A DNA stretch of 64,000 nt from Amblyomma americanum. Lineage: Eukaryota > Arthropoda > Arachnida > Ixodida > Ixodidae. The stretch is from assembly GCF_052857255.1 (NCBI RefSeq), contig NC_135502.1, forward strand, positions 150,845,311-150,909,310. The letters are read 5' to 3'. Made by a program: the position numbers and the translations under genes. The notes beneath the pieces are model-generated. The model did no database searches. It was not told where the DNA came from and was given only the letters and a program-made list of their open reading frames with translations. Below, piece by piece: positions 9,716 to 20,248 of the stretch; the stretch's first letter is position 1, and each line of letters begins with the position of its first letter.

Positions 9716-11195
9716 GAACAATCGGTGCTAGAAATTTTCTATAATGCTAAGATGCACAAGCCTAGAGTTACTTTTCGGGCAAGCGTATCTGAGCACAATT
9801 CTTGGCAGTTGTTTGTGTCTACCTCACTTCGCAAACATTTGTCGTCACTTCGCGTAAAGGATCCGTTTCTCGTACCTAATTCTGAGGCAGTAGCGGATTT
9901 CCTCCGAAATGAGAGCCGGGCACTATGTGATGGTTTTAGCATAGATGTGGTTGATTTGTTTTATTCTCTTCCACACTTTGAACTAATCCAGTATGTTCAG
10001 CATTGCATTACGGATGAGAGCGATGAATGCGTGTTCCAAAATGAGTGTGGAATCACAACAGGATCCTTTCTTTAACTGTTATCTTACTACCTGAGTAACC
10101 AGTTTGTTGAGTAGGATGTTCTTCTTTATATGCATAAATCGGGTGTGTGCATAGGTGCCAAGGTAGCTCCCATTCTCAGTAACATTTATCTAAGCAGGGT
10201 TGATACGAAAGTTGAGACTGATCTAGCCGGTTATTGCATATGCATTTTCTGTTATGTTGATGATTACCTGGTGCTGGCTAGGTCCGTGAATCCCGAATTT
10301 GTGTCAAATGTTCATAGTTTTGCACATAATTGGTCGGGGCTGAGGTTCGCACATGAAGTCCCTCAAGAAAGTCTTACAATTCTTTGATTTAAAATTCTCT
10401 TTCGAACCCAACCATATCTGTTGGCAGTATTCCCCTAGAAGTGAAAAGTCCCTTTTGAATTGCAGGTCCTTTCACTCAAAGCTTGCAAAAAGTGGCATCA
10501 TTACGGGGTGCTTAGGCATGGCAGTAAAGAAATATTATCATAAAATGATGCCCAGTCTCTTAGCCCAAATAGACAGATGTAGGGAAGCTGGTTTCTGGGA
10601 CTCAGTTCTCGTTTCGAGTGCAGACAAAGTCCTCCATGAGCTGAAATCGTCTGCAAGTACCTCGGGGCTGGAAAAGGGTTCGGAAGAAGGGAGAAGAAAG
10701 GTAGTGGGTTATGCCATATGTCCACACTATCGCAACGGATTAAAAAGACTGGGAAGCAAGCATGGGGTAAAGGTTCTGTTCCCCGCACCTTACAAGCTAG
10801 AGAGTGGGGGCGGCAGTTCAAAGAAAGCACGAAGGGCGCAGAAGAAATGCTTGCAACATAAATCATGAAAATAGACATGTTCCCTGTAAGACTAGCGTGG
10901 CGTATCAAATCCCTCAGTCCTGTCGCCTTACCTACATAGGTCAAATCGGCCGCAGCGTTAACGTGTGGCTCATGGAGCACGCTAATTCTTCAGGAAGGAA
11001 ACTAATCTAGCTAAGCAGTGTTTCACTTGCAAATGTACGCCATTTTTGTACGATACTGATGTCTTGTTCGCTCATTCTGACCAGCGCACTAGAGAAGTAG
11101 CTGAGGCGTTTCATAATATCTGAAAAAGTAATGGGTGCGTGAGTATGCCATCTGTTACATTATCGCTTCTAGAAATCAATATGCTACTCAGTGGG
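9716..11195 (+). mobile_element. Penelope-like element, plus-strand copy of pair A (degraded)
   Basis: The plus strand encodes YNAKMHKPRVTF, then IDVVDLFYSLPHFELIQYV (motif A), a frame break near 10075-10130, GVCIGAKVAPILSNIYLS (motif B), FCYVDDYLVLARS with an intact catalytic YVDD, a second frame break near 10380, and LQFFDLKFSFEPNH to LESGGGSSKK. A short GIY-YIG-like segment follows (VAYQIPQSCRLTYIGQIGRS, about 10895-10955), then a remnant EAFHNI with a stop. It is the better preserved of two inverted copies separated by about 65 bp. At least two frameshifts make it inactive. Confidence 0.85.
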
Positions 11196-12490
11196 TAGTT
11201 GTTCTGCAGATAATCACGTGCTTTTAAAGCAGTTTTTTCCTTGTACTAGCACTAGGAGTCTTGTTGACACTGCGCATGTGCGCTCTTTTTTCGTGTATGC
11301 ATATATGACGTCCTTCTTCCTTATAAAAAATCTGTAGCAAGTTCAGCGCTGGTTTGTGTGTCTCGTCTCTTACATGGTCCGTGTGTGTCTGCACTTTTGA
11401 ACCACCACTATGCATCGACACCAACTAGCGCAATGTGCAGTTTTTCTGCAATTTAATTTCTTCTTGACGCTGTTTCGGTTTCTTCTGTCGAACGATGACT
11501 GTGACGTGCAGTTGGTGTTTAATTCTCATGAAGCATAAGAAATCGGTTGTATTATTGCTCACAGGTCATTTTTTGTCATTCCATGTCTTGGAAGAGGCTG
11601 GATTAAATGTTGTATTCAATTAAAGCTACATATCTGCGATTGTATTAGTTTTTCTAGTTCATCATGTGACCAGAACATCAACTTGACAACAGTCGGCGTT
11701 CGGTCGATGAAACCAAAACAGCAAGAGAGAAGAAATTCGATTAAAAATTATTTAGCGGGGTTTTAGGCAAGTACTACCTGGTAATCCATGTATTTTATTA
11801 TCTAACGCATCAATTGACAGAAGAAAACACGCAATAAATTTAGGTGTCTATATTCCTTTATTGGCTCATGCACCTTTCGGTTATTCTTATTATGAATATT
11901 TATGTTTATTATGGCTACGCATATTAACAGCAAACTAAATTTGCTGATACTTCAAGCATTGCACATCGTATCATTGCCTACGGCTATGAAGCATTTCGTG
12001 AAAGATGTTACTGTAATACTTTGAAAAGTTATTTTTATCCACCATACTGAATATCAATTTGATGTGTGTTTATTTGTTCACTTTTACATCTGCTATGCAG
12101 CTCAGAATCCCAACAGCCACCATGGAAGGCAACAACAGAGTGGCTGCGTACGTGCGGGGGGCAAGAGGCTGGGATGGCGGTCGGAAAGTTCGGATGAATC
12201 GGGCGGACCCTTCACCCCAGTAATTCGGGCTTTGTATGCAAGAATGCCCAAAATGTCTTGCAAAAACAAATAAACAAATAAGAAGCATTCTTACTTGCAT
12301 TGTAATTTCAGTAGTAACATGTACACAAAAATACTGATGAAGTGAAGAAAGCCTCTCTGTGTTGGCAAGGCGGGCCTTAAGTCTAATTGGGTCGGTGGGC
12401 CCAAAGGCATACAACTATTGGTTCTATATTGGTTACCTTTGTTGACTTCCCGCAAGTTATCACCTAAGAAGCCCACTGGGACCAGAACGG
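11196..12490. other. AT-rich DNA with old repeat, no recognised gene
   Basis: Includes the diverged repeat at 11485-11815. A segment near 11340 (GTTCAGCGCTGGTTTGTG) resembles the 3' flanks of tick Penelope-like copies. No convincing coding frame. I looked for a hammerhead ribozyme core next to the Penelope copy and did not find one. Confidence 0.4.
11485..11815 (+). repeat. Diverged dispersed repeat, copy 2 (pair with 2.5 kb)
   Basis: Aligns loosely with 2535-2865 in the same orientation; see that entry for landmarks. The Penelope pair A, the Ruka SINE and the candidate exons lie between the two copies. Confidence 0.45.
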
Positions 12491-12499
12491 CTTGACCAT

Positions 12500-12675
12500 A
12501 GAGGCCCAGTACGGGCTAGCCCACGGGTGCCCAGTACCGGCTAGCCCACGGAGGCCCGACACGGGCCAGCCCACGGAGGCCCGGCACGGGCCAGCCCACG
12601 GAGGCCCGGCACGGGCCAGCCTACGGAGGCCCGGCACGGGTCAGCTCACTGAGGCCCGGCACGGGCCTGCCCTAG
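12500..12675. repeat. 25-bp GC-rich minisatellite, about seven copies
   Basis: GAGGCCCGGCACGGGCCAGC-type monomers recur every 25 bp (starts at 12551, 12576, 12601, 12626 and 12651), with more diverged copies upstream from about 12500. Each monomer contains a GGCCCGGCACGGGCC self-complementary core, so single strands would form hairpins. The period is not a multiple of three, so no repeat protein is implied. It lies about 180 bp left of the large array. The following 12676-12852 is GC-rich with related GGGCC and GGCCC pieces. Confidence 0.85.
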
Positions 12676-13837
12676 GGGATCCAGCGCGGAGCCTTGTGGG
12701 GCTATACAGTAAGCCCACTGGGCAGCCCTTGAGGGTCCCTCCCGATGCCGAGTTGCAAATCCCGCACATATACCACGTCGGGCCCCTATGGGCGGCCCGT
12801 GCCGGGCCAACAAGGGCCTGCAATTCCGAGCCCCATTTGTGCTACTGGGGGTGACAATCAATTAGTTTAATAAAATTAAATATAAATCAGCAGAAAAACC
12901 AACCATGCCGCCAGTGGGATCCGAACTCACGACCTCCGAATATTGCGTCGGATGATCTACCAACTGAGCTACGGCGACGGCTGTCCAGAATGCGGCTTTC
13001 GTGAGTATTTGTTTTGAGTGTAAGCGAACGTTGAGAGTGTTCACCAGCACCAAACTCGTCCATAGTGGCGGACGTAGCACGTGGTGTAATACCGCGAGTG
13101 TGACGTTGAACGTCATCTTGTGGCCCTGGCGGCAAGTGTGCCAGAGCCCTCTTATGCTACCTATGGCACTAAGACTGCCAGAGCCGAGACGACCGTGAAG
13201 CTATTAGCAGACAATTCAAATGAAATGGGGGGTAGTTTGACAAACATATTAAAGAAGACAACAGTCAACGAAACCAAGGTGCACAGGGAAATGTTTGTAA
13301 ATGTTTTTCATTTGTAGTGCCAATTATTTGGTTTAAAGAAAATCACTTATAAAGCAGCAGAAAAAACAACCATGCCGCGGGTGAGATCGGAAAACACGAC
13401 TTACGAATATCGCGTCTGGCGCTCTGCCAACCCAGCTCCGCCGACGCCTGTCCAGTCTGCTGCTTTAGTGGCTATTTGTTTTGCGTGGAAGCGAACCTTG
13501 AGAGTGTTCATCAGCGCCAGCCTCGTCAATAGCGGTGACGTAGCACGTCGTGTAGTACCGCAAGTGTGACATTGGACGTCATCTAACGGCGAGAGCGAAA
13601 ACTGTGCCAGAGCCCTCTTATGCTACCTATGGCATCAAGACTGCCAGAACCGAGACCCACGTTAAGCTATTAGCAGACAAGGCAAATGAAAGGGGTGTCG
13701 TTTGACAAACATATTAAGGAAGCCAACTGTCACCGAAACCAAAGTCCATAAGGAAATGTTTGTAAGTGTTTTTATTTCTTGTGTCAATCAATTGGTTAAA
13801 AGAAAATTACTTATAAAGCAGCAGAACAACCAACCAT

Positions 13838-13909
13838 GCCGCCGGTGGGATCCGAACCCACGACCTCCAAATATTGCGTCCGGTGCTCGACCAACTGAGC
13901 TACGGCGAC
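13838..13909 (-). ncRNA. tRNA-like Pol III cassette (well-preserved copy)
   Basis: On the minus strand a 72-nt cloverleaf can be drawn. The acceptor is GTCGCCG with CGGCGGC (all seven pair, one G-T), the D-arm GCTC/GAGC is in the A-box-like TAGCTCAGTTGG, the variable loop is 5 nt, and the T-arm is GTGGG/CCCAC with loop TTCGGAT (B-box-like GGTTCGGATCC). The consensus anticodon stem is CCGGA/TTCGG with loop CGCAATA. Loop position 33 is G instead of the near-invariant U, and T-loop position 58 is G instead of A. This copy has CG to TG-type changes in the D and anticodon arms. Downstream on the same strand the sequence ATGGTTGGTTGTTCTGC has a weakened T-run compared with most units. It is likely a tRNA-derived Pol III unit rather than a decoding tRNA. 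Confidence 0.55.
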
Positions 13910-14520
13910 GGCTGTCCAGCCTGCTGCTTTCGTTGGCGTTTGTGTTTTGATTGCAAGGGAACCATGAGAGTGTTCAACAGCGCCACCATCGTTCATATCG
14001 GTGGATGTTGCACGTCCTGTAATACCGCGAGTGTGACGTAGAACGTCATCTAACGGCACAGGCGCCAACTGAGCGAGAGCCCTCTTATGCTACCAATGGC
14101 ATCAAGAATGCCAGAACCGAGACCACCGTTCAGCTATTAGCAGACAAGGCAAATGAAATGAGGGGCTCGTTTGACATATTCAGGAAGCTAAAAGTCACCG
14201 CAACCAAGATGCATAGGGTAATGTTTGTAATTTTTTATATGTAGTGGCAATCAATTAGTTTAAAGAAAATTAAATATAAATCAGCACAAAAACCAACCAT
14301 ATCGCCAGTGGGATCCGAACCCACGACCTCCGAATATTACGTCCGATGCTCTACCAACTGGGCAACGGGGACGGCTGCGCAGTCTGCTCTTTCGTCGGTA
14401 TTTATGTTTTGCTTGTAAACGAACCATGAGAGTGTTCACCAGCGCCAGCCTCGTCCATAGCGGTGGACGTAGCCCATCCTGTAATACCGCGAGTGTGCCG
14501 TAGGATGTCATCTAACAGCG

Positions 14521-14682
14521 ATGGCGGAAACTGTGCGAGAGCCCCCTTATGCTACCAGTGGCATCAAGACTGCCAGAACCGAGACGCCCGTTAAACTATT
14601 AGCAGACAAGGCAAATGAAATGAGGGGCTCGTGTGACAAGCATATTAAGGAAGCTAATAGTCACCGAAACCAAGGTGCGTAA
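14521..14682 (+). CDS. Intact copy of the array's 53-codon ORF
   Basis: Reads MAETVREPPYATSG, then TARTETPVKLLADKANEM, and ends KEANSHRNQGA followed by TAA. The start is taken at ATG because this ATG and its ACGGCG/ACAGCG context are shared across units. The ORF ends in CAAGGTGCGTAA, where AAG|GTGCGT also looks like a splice donor. No family is recognised. The product is hydrophilic with no signal peptide or membrane segment. The tRNA-like cassette of the same unit points away on the other strand. This is the unit immediately left of the LINE-interrupted one. Confidence 0.35.
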   Translation: MAETVREPPYATSGIKTARTETPVKLLADKANEMRGSCDKHIKEANSHRNQGA

Positions 14683-14821
14683 AGGAATGTTTGTACTTTT
14701 TTATTTTGTAGTGCCAATCTATTGTTTAAAAAAAATTACTTATAAAGCAGCAGTAAAAGAACCATGCTGCCGGTGGAATCCGAACCCACGGCCTCCGAAT
14801 ATCGCGACCGGTGTTGTACCA

Positions 14822-14837
14822 ACTGAGCTAGGGCGAC
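14822..14837 (+). repeat. Target-site duplication, 3' side of the 4.8-kb LINE
   Basis: ACTGAGCTAGGGCGAC directly abuts the LINE's poly-A tail (seen as T8 on the plus strand, 14839-14846). It matches 19632-19647 at 15 of 16 positions. The sequence is the D-arm/acceptor part of the tRNA-like segment. Confidence 0.85.
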
Positions 14838-14946
14838 CTTTTTTTTATTGCCGGGCTTCGACAGAATACAACAAAAACATTCACGGGTAGACACCCAAAC
14901 TACAAAAAGGTTGCCTAAGGCCCCCAGAGGGGCAGGCCTTGTCAGT

Positions 14947-17900
14947 TCAAAATTCCCCGAGTTCCGTCAAAGGTTCGAGCTTTGAAAGCCACACAGGGGG
15001 AGATGCTTGTGTTTTCAGCACCTCGATGAACTTGTGCATTCTCTCCCGGAAATACAATTGCGCAGGCCGCGCATCCGGGTAACAATGAAAGCCTGCCATT
15101 CGGGAGCGCCATATGCTATGGAGGCCGTCGAGCATTGCTACATCAAACGGCATGGCATCTTCTTTTGCTGTAGGCAGGAATCGGATTCCATACGGATCCA
15201 ACAATAATTCTTTTTTGATGGTTCTTTGAAGGACGTTCCATAAAATATACCCCTTCCAAACAGTGCAAGAAAACGTGGTCGATTGTTTCTTTTTGTTTAC
15301 ATATAAGGCAGTGGGATCCCCAATGTAACTAAAACCCATTTTTCCTTGGAAAGATTTTACAGACAGAGTCCCGGTGTGAAGCTTGAAGAAGAAATTTTTT
15401 GGTCCCGGTGGTACTTGCAATTTTTTCACCCGTTTCAGGACATCTCTGCCTGGGCCTCTTACCATATTGTCCTGTACATTGGTTCCGGGAATAAAACGTC
15501 ACATACATCCTTGCACAATGTTTTCCGCTGAACACCACTTAAATAATTTTTTTGAAAATCTCGCCGTCAAAATCCTGACGCCAAACACAACCTCTATAAG
15601 AAAACCAAAAATACCTCCAGTCATAGTCTCCGTTCCAACAATACAATCTGGCACAGCACTCCCGACCCTGACTTGGCATACGGTACGTAGAAAGGGATCT
15701 TTAACGTCTCGGAGAAACAACAATCTGTTTACTACCTGTTGTATGAACAAGTGCCCCAGACCAAGTCCCCTTACCTTGACGCTCCTGAACAAATTTGTCC
15801 GGCTGCACCTCTCCCATTTTGAGGCCATATAAAGACAGCGAAAAAACGGTGTAGCTTTTGCACATTTAACTGTGAGCAGTGGAGTACTTGCATCGCGAAC
15901 CAGAGCTTGCTTATCAAAAACATATTGCACACAATTGCTTGTGCGAAAACAGACAAATGAGCACTTTTCCATTTTCCGGCTTTTTCACGCGATTCTTCAA
16001 CCTATGTTTTCCAAAAAGGCTCAGTGTCCCTGTAAAATTCGAGTGGGACACTAAGGTATTTCACGGGTGTTGTCACCCAAAAAACGCTGGCGAAAACAGT
16101 TGGAGTTGACGGCCATTCTCTGTGCCAGAATCCCAGGCACTTGCCCCAATTCACCAAACTTCCGGTGACCTCAGTGAAACGCTTTACTGCTTCAATTGTC
16201 CTGCTTATGCTATCTTGGTTAACGCAGAAAACAGCAACGTCATCTGCGTATGCTAAGAGCTTCACTTATGGTGCTTGTACACGAAAACCATGAATAGCCT
16301 CATATCCTATAATGTTTAGACAGAGGGTTTCTATATAATTACAAAACAGCAGGGGCTGAAGGGCCAGCCTTGGCGTACCGATCTCTGCACATTAATGGGG
16401 GCCCCCGAGGTCTTGTTTACTAATAACCTCGTAGTGCAGTTACGGTAAGCCATGGCCACACCCTCTCTGATAACAGAACCAACGTAATGTAATGTAGAAT
16501 GCAAAGCAGCAATTCGTGCGCCACACAGTCAAACGCCTTCTCAAGGTCAATCTGAAGAACTGCGACCGGAGCTTATATTGCGTCAGAACTCTCAAGCACG
16601 CACCTAGCCTTGTGAATAATCTCAACAATGGAACGCCTATTGATCCCACACGTTTGGTGAGGTCCGACTATTTTATGCATTACGGTCTGTAGCCTGCCTG
16701 CAAGAACCTTCATATAAATTTTGTAGTCTACATTTGTGAGCACAGTAAGCGAGGATGCATATGATGTAGGCAGATCATGCAACTCATACGCTTCATTAAA
16801 TACCACTGAGAGGAGCGATGCTAGTTCCGTCTTGAAAGCTTTATAAAATGCCGCGCTCAGGCCGTCAGGTCCCGGCGACTTTCCTGAGTTTAATTTATCA
16901 ATAGCCTGTTCCACTTCGTGTTCGCTAATTGGCAGCTCTAATCTCATTCTGTCCGCGTCATCAATACGTGGCATGGCTCCTAAAAATATCTCCTTAAATC
17001 TTCCCGTGTCAACATGCCTCGAAGCGAAAAGCGCTTGATAGTAATAAAAAAAGGCCTTTGCAATGCTGTCATCGTCAGATGCAGTGGCACCGGCCCGTTG
17101 AATTTCCGCGACGTGGTTTCGCCGAGCGTGCGCCCTTTACATTACTAACGCCCGTTTTGCGGGTGTTTCGCTCGCGGCGAATTTCTCAGCTCTCGCGCGC
17201 ACAAGTGCGCCGCGATATCGCTCTTCCTCTATCGTTTCTAGCTTTTGTTTGGTTTTTCGAACGTCTTCACTCAAAACACCGGGTGCCTTGCATTCCTGAG
17301 CTAATAACTTGTCCAGTAAGGACATCAAATGTGCCTCGCTTAACCTTTCTTGAAAACGTATGCAGCTGGTCCTTTCTATTGCATACACTTTTATCTGCTG
17401 TTTGCAACTTTCCCATTCTTCTCCAGCTGCCCGATTGCCATTAACGGTTATTTTACTGATTTCCTATGATGCAAACCCGGTGAAAATTTTGTCTTTCAGA
17501 AGCTTATTGTTGAATTTCCAGAGGTCCCACTGGAAAGATTTTTTACGTTTTACCGCGCCTATACTGCATTTCACCAAGCAGTGGTCCGAGGAAGTTGCAG
17601 CAGCAACATCATAGCTGTGACACTTTGGCGACAGGTCGACCGATATTTATATTCTATCAAGGCGGGCATGGCTACATCGTTGATAGTGCGTGAACATCAT
17701 GCCGCGCTTTTATACCATACATTCAATCACGTCCTCCAATGCAAACTTATCGATCAAGTGACTTAGAAGTTCTGTGCTTTCATCGCGGTGGGACAGCGTG
17801 CTGGTTTTGTCAGCCGCGCTCAAGACACAATTAAAATATTCCAACAATATCAGGTGTTTTTCTGTGCTTAAGAAACGCTGAATGCTCTCAAAAAAAGCTA

Positions 17901-18315
17901 CCCTATCCTCGCCCACGTTAGGAGCTTAAACGCAAATTATTCGCCATTCTGAGCAGGCGAAAGCGAAATCCACTACTACACAACGACCCGAAGGGCACAA
18001 TCTGGACGCCTGCACCTCGAGGCTAGGCTGCTTTTTTATAAACACAATGCATCCGGCAGATGTGCCGACGGCATGGCTCACGACCGCATAGAATCTTGAC
18101 GTAAAACGTTGCACGATGCTCTCGGTGTCTTGTTCCCCTTCCCCTTTTGTTTCCTGAATACCAAGCAGATCGATATTATGATCTGTTAAAATGCGGTGCT
18201 CTTGGCTCTGCTTTCTCTTAGCGGCAAAACCTCTGACATTGATCGTTGCAAAACTCAAGGAGGTTGCAGAAGCCATATTTAAAACGTGTGTTGACGCCGA
18301 GAGCACCGTGCTCAC
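14947..18315 (-). pseudogene. LINE ORF2: APE endonuclease and reverse transcriptase, broken
   Basis: Starts near 18315 (MSTVLSASTHVLNMASATSL). The endonuclease follows as FATINVRGFAAKRKQ, LLGIQETKGEGE, SHAVGTSAGCIVFIKK. A stop (TAA, 17926-17928) falls in RIICV-stop-APN, and the usual GDFN metal-binding motif reads EYFN (about 17835). The RT follows as NSGKSPGPDGLSAAFYK (about 16880), LTNVDYKIYMKVLAGRLQ, QIDLEKAFDCVAHE (motif A, about 16540), SVRQGWPLQPLLF (motif B, about 16350) and LLAYADDVAVFC (motif C, about 16240). It ends with a tail reading DPYGIRFLPTAKE and a stop at 14947. Several frameshifts and stops separate these blocks. It would nick the target and reverse-transcribe element RNA; this copy cannot. 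Confidence 0.85.
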
Positions 18316-18335
18316 CTTTCACGTCTAGCACGAAC

Positions 18336-19591
18336 CTAGACGCCGTTGCCACCACCGCAGCCGTCAGGAGCGGATGCCGGGTTAAGCTGCGGAGGCAGTG
18401 GAGGCGCCATCTCGACGACCGGCTTGCCTGCCGCAAGGTTGGGCGTTGGCCTGACTGTTGATCGCCTGGACTGGGCTGTTTTTGCTGACAGCTCCTCAAC
18501 GCCGCCAGATGCGGGCTTGTCCCCTTCGTTGTCGGTCAGGTTGTGAGGTCGCTTGGCTGGGGCGGCGACGGTCGTCCCACGGTCGCAGCTCTGGTCCATC
18601 TGTTCCTCGCTGGTCGGCGGCTGGTCGACATTTTTAGCCGGATGACTGGTCCCGTCGCTGGAAGACCCTTCATTTGTACCAGCAGGAATTACCGTCCCCG
18701 GTTCCTTCCCACCGCCGCTGGAAATGTTTCCGTCGCCTCTCGGGTGCCCGGAAGCCTCCGTCGTCACCGCCGGTTTCGTCGTCACGTCGGTTCCCTTTGC
18801 CGCCTCTTCTGTCTCGGCGACGTCCATAATGTGCTCAGTCGTGTCGACTCCCATTGCCAGCCCGGTTGCCACTGCGTACGTGCGGACGCAGTCGCTGTCG
18901 GCGTGGCCGCTACGCCTGCATTTCGAACACCGGGGCACTTTACACTAACGCCGAAAGTGGCCCGTGCCATGACAGCGCAAGCACTGCGTCGGTCGCCCCG
19001 GCGCCACAACAAGGGCCAACTCCCCGGTGACACGTATCTGGAGAGGCAGATCGTCAACCTTCAAACCAGGTTTCAGATTTAGGAGCACAGTTCGTGTAGT
19101 AGATCCCTTGTCGTGGACGCCTTGGACGCGCCACCGTTCCCGTGTAGCTTCAGTTACCTTCCCGAACACAGCAAAAGTCATCCGGATGTCTTCGTCGGCC
19201 ACGCCGTCCAGCATCCAGTGGAGCCGTAGCTTGACTTGTTGGTCTTCCGGATCGATGATAAGACATCGCCGTCCTTTCACTTTCAGTTCATTGAAGGCGA
19301 GAAGCCTCTTGTCTCCTTCAGCGGTCTTGAAAGTCTCAGCCCAAAGTGGTTGATTTGGTACGCCCCCAAAGCCACCACGTCAGGGAGCGTACCGGCCTGG
19401 GCCAGCGCATCACGAAAATCTTCGACCCGAAACGGCCCAACACGAACATCACCATGCAGAAAAAGTGTGTTTAAAACCACAAGTCTGGCAGGAAGATGTG
19501 GCAAGATAACCTGATAATCCGTATCGTCGTTTACCCCGATCCTGTTTCCGCGGCCAGCAAGGGCCGCTGTCGCCGCTCCGCCGGAGCTCAT
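18336..19591 (-). pseudogene. LINE ORF1: gag-like protein with two CCHC zinc knuckles, broken
   Basis: Starts MSSGGAATAALAGRG at 19591. A frameshift near 19285 moves the frame into VKGRRCLIIDPEDQQVKL. The knuckles are CLRCHGTGHFRR-stop-C, where a TAG (18945-18947) interrupts the first, and CSKCRRSGHADSDC. Both have CX2CX4HX4C spacing. A long Ser/Thr/Pro-rich tail follows to 18336. It would bind element RNA. ORF2 starts about 20 bp downstream. At least one frameshift and one stop make it nonfunctional. Confidence 0.85.
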
Positions 19592-19631
19592 GATCCTGCG
19601 TCCGTCACGATCGGTAGCCGGAAGTAGAATG

Positions 19632-19647
19632 ACTGAGCTACGGCGAC
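19632..19647 (+). repeat. Target-site duplication, 5' side of the 4.8-kb LINE
   Basis: ACTGAGCTACGGCGAC, 15 of 16 identical to 14822-14837. The array resumes here in mid-unit (continuing CGGCTATAAATTCTGCTG). Confidence 0.85.
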
Positions 19648-20233
19648 GGCTATAAATTCTGCTGCCTTCGTGGGTAATTAAGTTTTGCGTGTAATCGAAC
19701 CTTGAGAGTGTTCACCAGCGCCAGCCTCGTCCATAGCGGTGGATATAGAACGTCCTGTAATACCGCGAGTGTGACGTAGAACTTCATTGAACGGCGCAGC
19801 GGAAACTGCGAGAGCCCTCTTTGCTACCTATCGTATCAAGACAGCCAGAACCATGACCACCGTTAAGCTATTAGCAGACAAGGCAAATGAAATAGGGTTC
19901 GTTTGACCACAATATTAAGGAAGCCAATAGTCAAAGAACCCAAGGTGCATAGAAAAATGTTTCTAAGTATTTTTAATTTGTAGTGCCAATCAATTGGTTT
20001 GAAGAAAATTACATATAAAGCAGAAGTAAAAGCAACCATGCTGACGGTGGCATCCGAAACCACGACTTTCGTATATTGCGTCCGGTGCTCTACCAACTGA
20101 GCTACGGCTACGGCTGTCCAGTCTGCTGCTTTCGTGAATATTTGTTTAGCGTGTAAGCAAACCTTGAGAGTGTTCACTAGGGCCATCCTCGTCCATAGCG
20201 GTAGACGTAGCACGTCGCGTAATACCGCGAGTG

Positions 20234-20248
20234 TGACGTAGTACGTCA
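20234..20248. promoter_or_regulatory. CRE-like palindrome in the divergent spacer
   Basis: TGACGTAGTACGTCA has perfect 7-bp inverted arms around a central G, each arm holding a CRE/ATF half-site TGACGT. It lies just upstream of the ORF start (CTAACGGCGATGGCGG) and between the divergent tRNA-like cassette and the ORF. The same sequence recurs at 20702-20716, 24431-24445, 24894-24908 and 26274-26288. Other units have TGACGTTGAACGTCA, a variant that keeps both half-sites. Function as a promoter element is inference. Confidence 0.4.

Larger units (their letters stand above)
12853..14837. repeat. 466-bp tRNA-like/ORF tandem array, segment 1 (units 1-5)
   Basis: This is the left end of the array, with tRNA-like segments starting near 12906, 13374, 13838, 14300 and 14765. 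Each unit reads on the plus strand: a T-run terminator and reversed tRNA-like segment, CTGTCCAGTCTGCTGCTTTCG, GCGAACCTTGAGAGTGTTCACCAGCGCC, CCTCGTCCATAGCGGTGGACGTAGCACG, TAATACCGCGAGTGTGACGT, GTCATCTAACGGCG, then the 53-codon ORF, then AATTTGTAGTGGCAATCAATTGGTTTAAAG. Units differ by many substitutions. The fifth unit is split inside its tRNA-like segment by a LINE and resumes at 19632. The left edge starts CAATCAATTAGTTTAA. Confidence 0.95.
14838..19631 (-). mobile_element. Near full-length LINE inserted in the array (CCHC ORF1, APE, RT), inactive
   Basis: A 4.8-kb non-LTR retrotransposon on the minus strand, with two ORFs and an AATAAA-containing poly-A tail at its 3' end (14838-14851). It is flanked by a 16-bp target-site duplication (14822-14837 and 19632-19647). 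ORF1 carries two CCHC zinc knuckles; ORF2 carries an N-terminal APE-type endonuclease and an RT. The C-terminal domain resembles the region after RT in L1/Tx1-type elements, but the clade call is tentative. Both ORFs have frameshifts and stops. The insertion sits inside a tRNA-like segment, splitting one array unit, so it is younger than that unit. Confidence 0.9.

Noticed and set aside
8565..11400. Hammerhead ribozyme associated with the Penelope-like elements
   Set aside because: Such ribozymes are known in this element class, but I found no CTGATGA...GAAA core in the flanks of either pair. A CTGATGAG at about 3466 lacks the rest of the motif.
12500..12854. 120-codon ORF over the GC-rich minisatellite
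   Set aside because: The 25-bp period shifts frame every monomer, so no repeat protein is encoded; the open frame reflects lack of AT-rich stops.
18336..19082. Long plus-strand ORFs over the LINE ORF1 region (for example 18543-19082)
   Set aside because: They are antisense shadows of the GC-rich minus-strand ORF1 with the CCHC knuckles.
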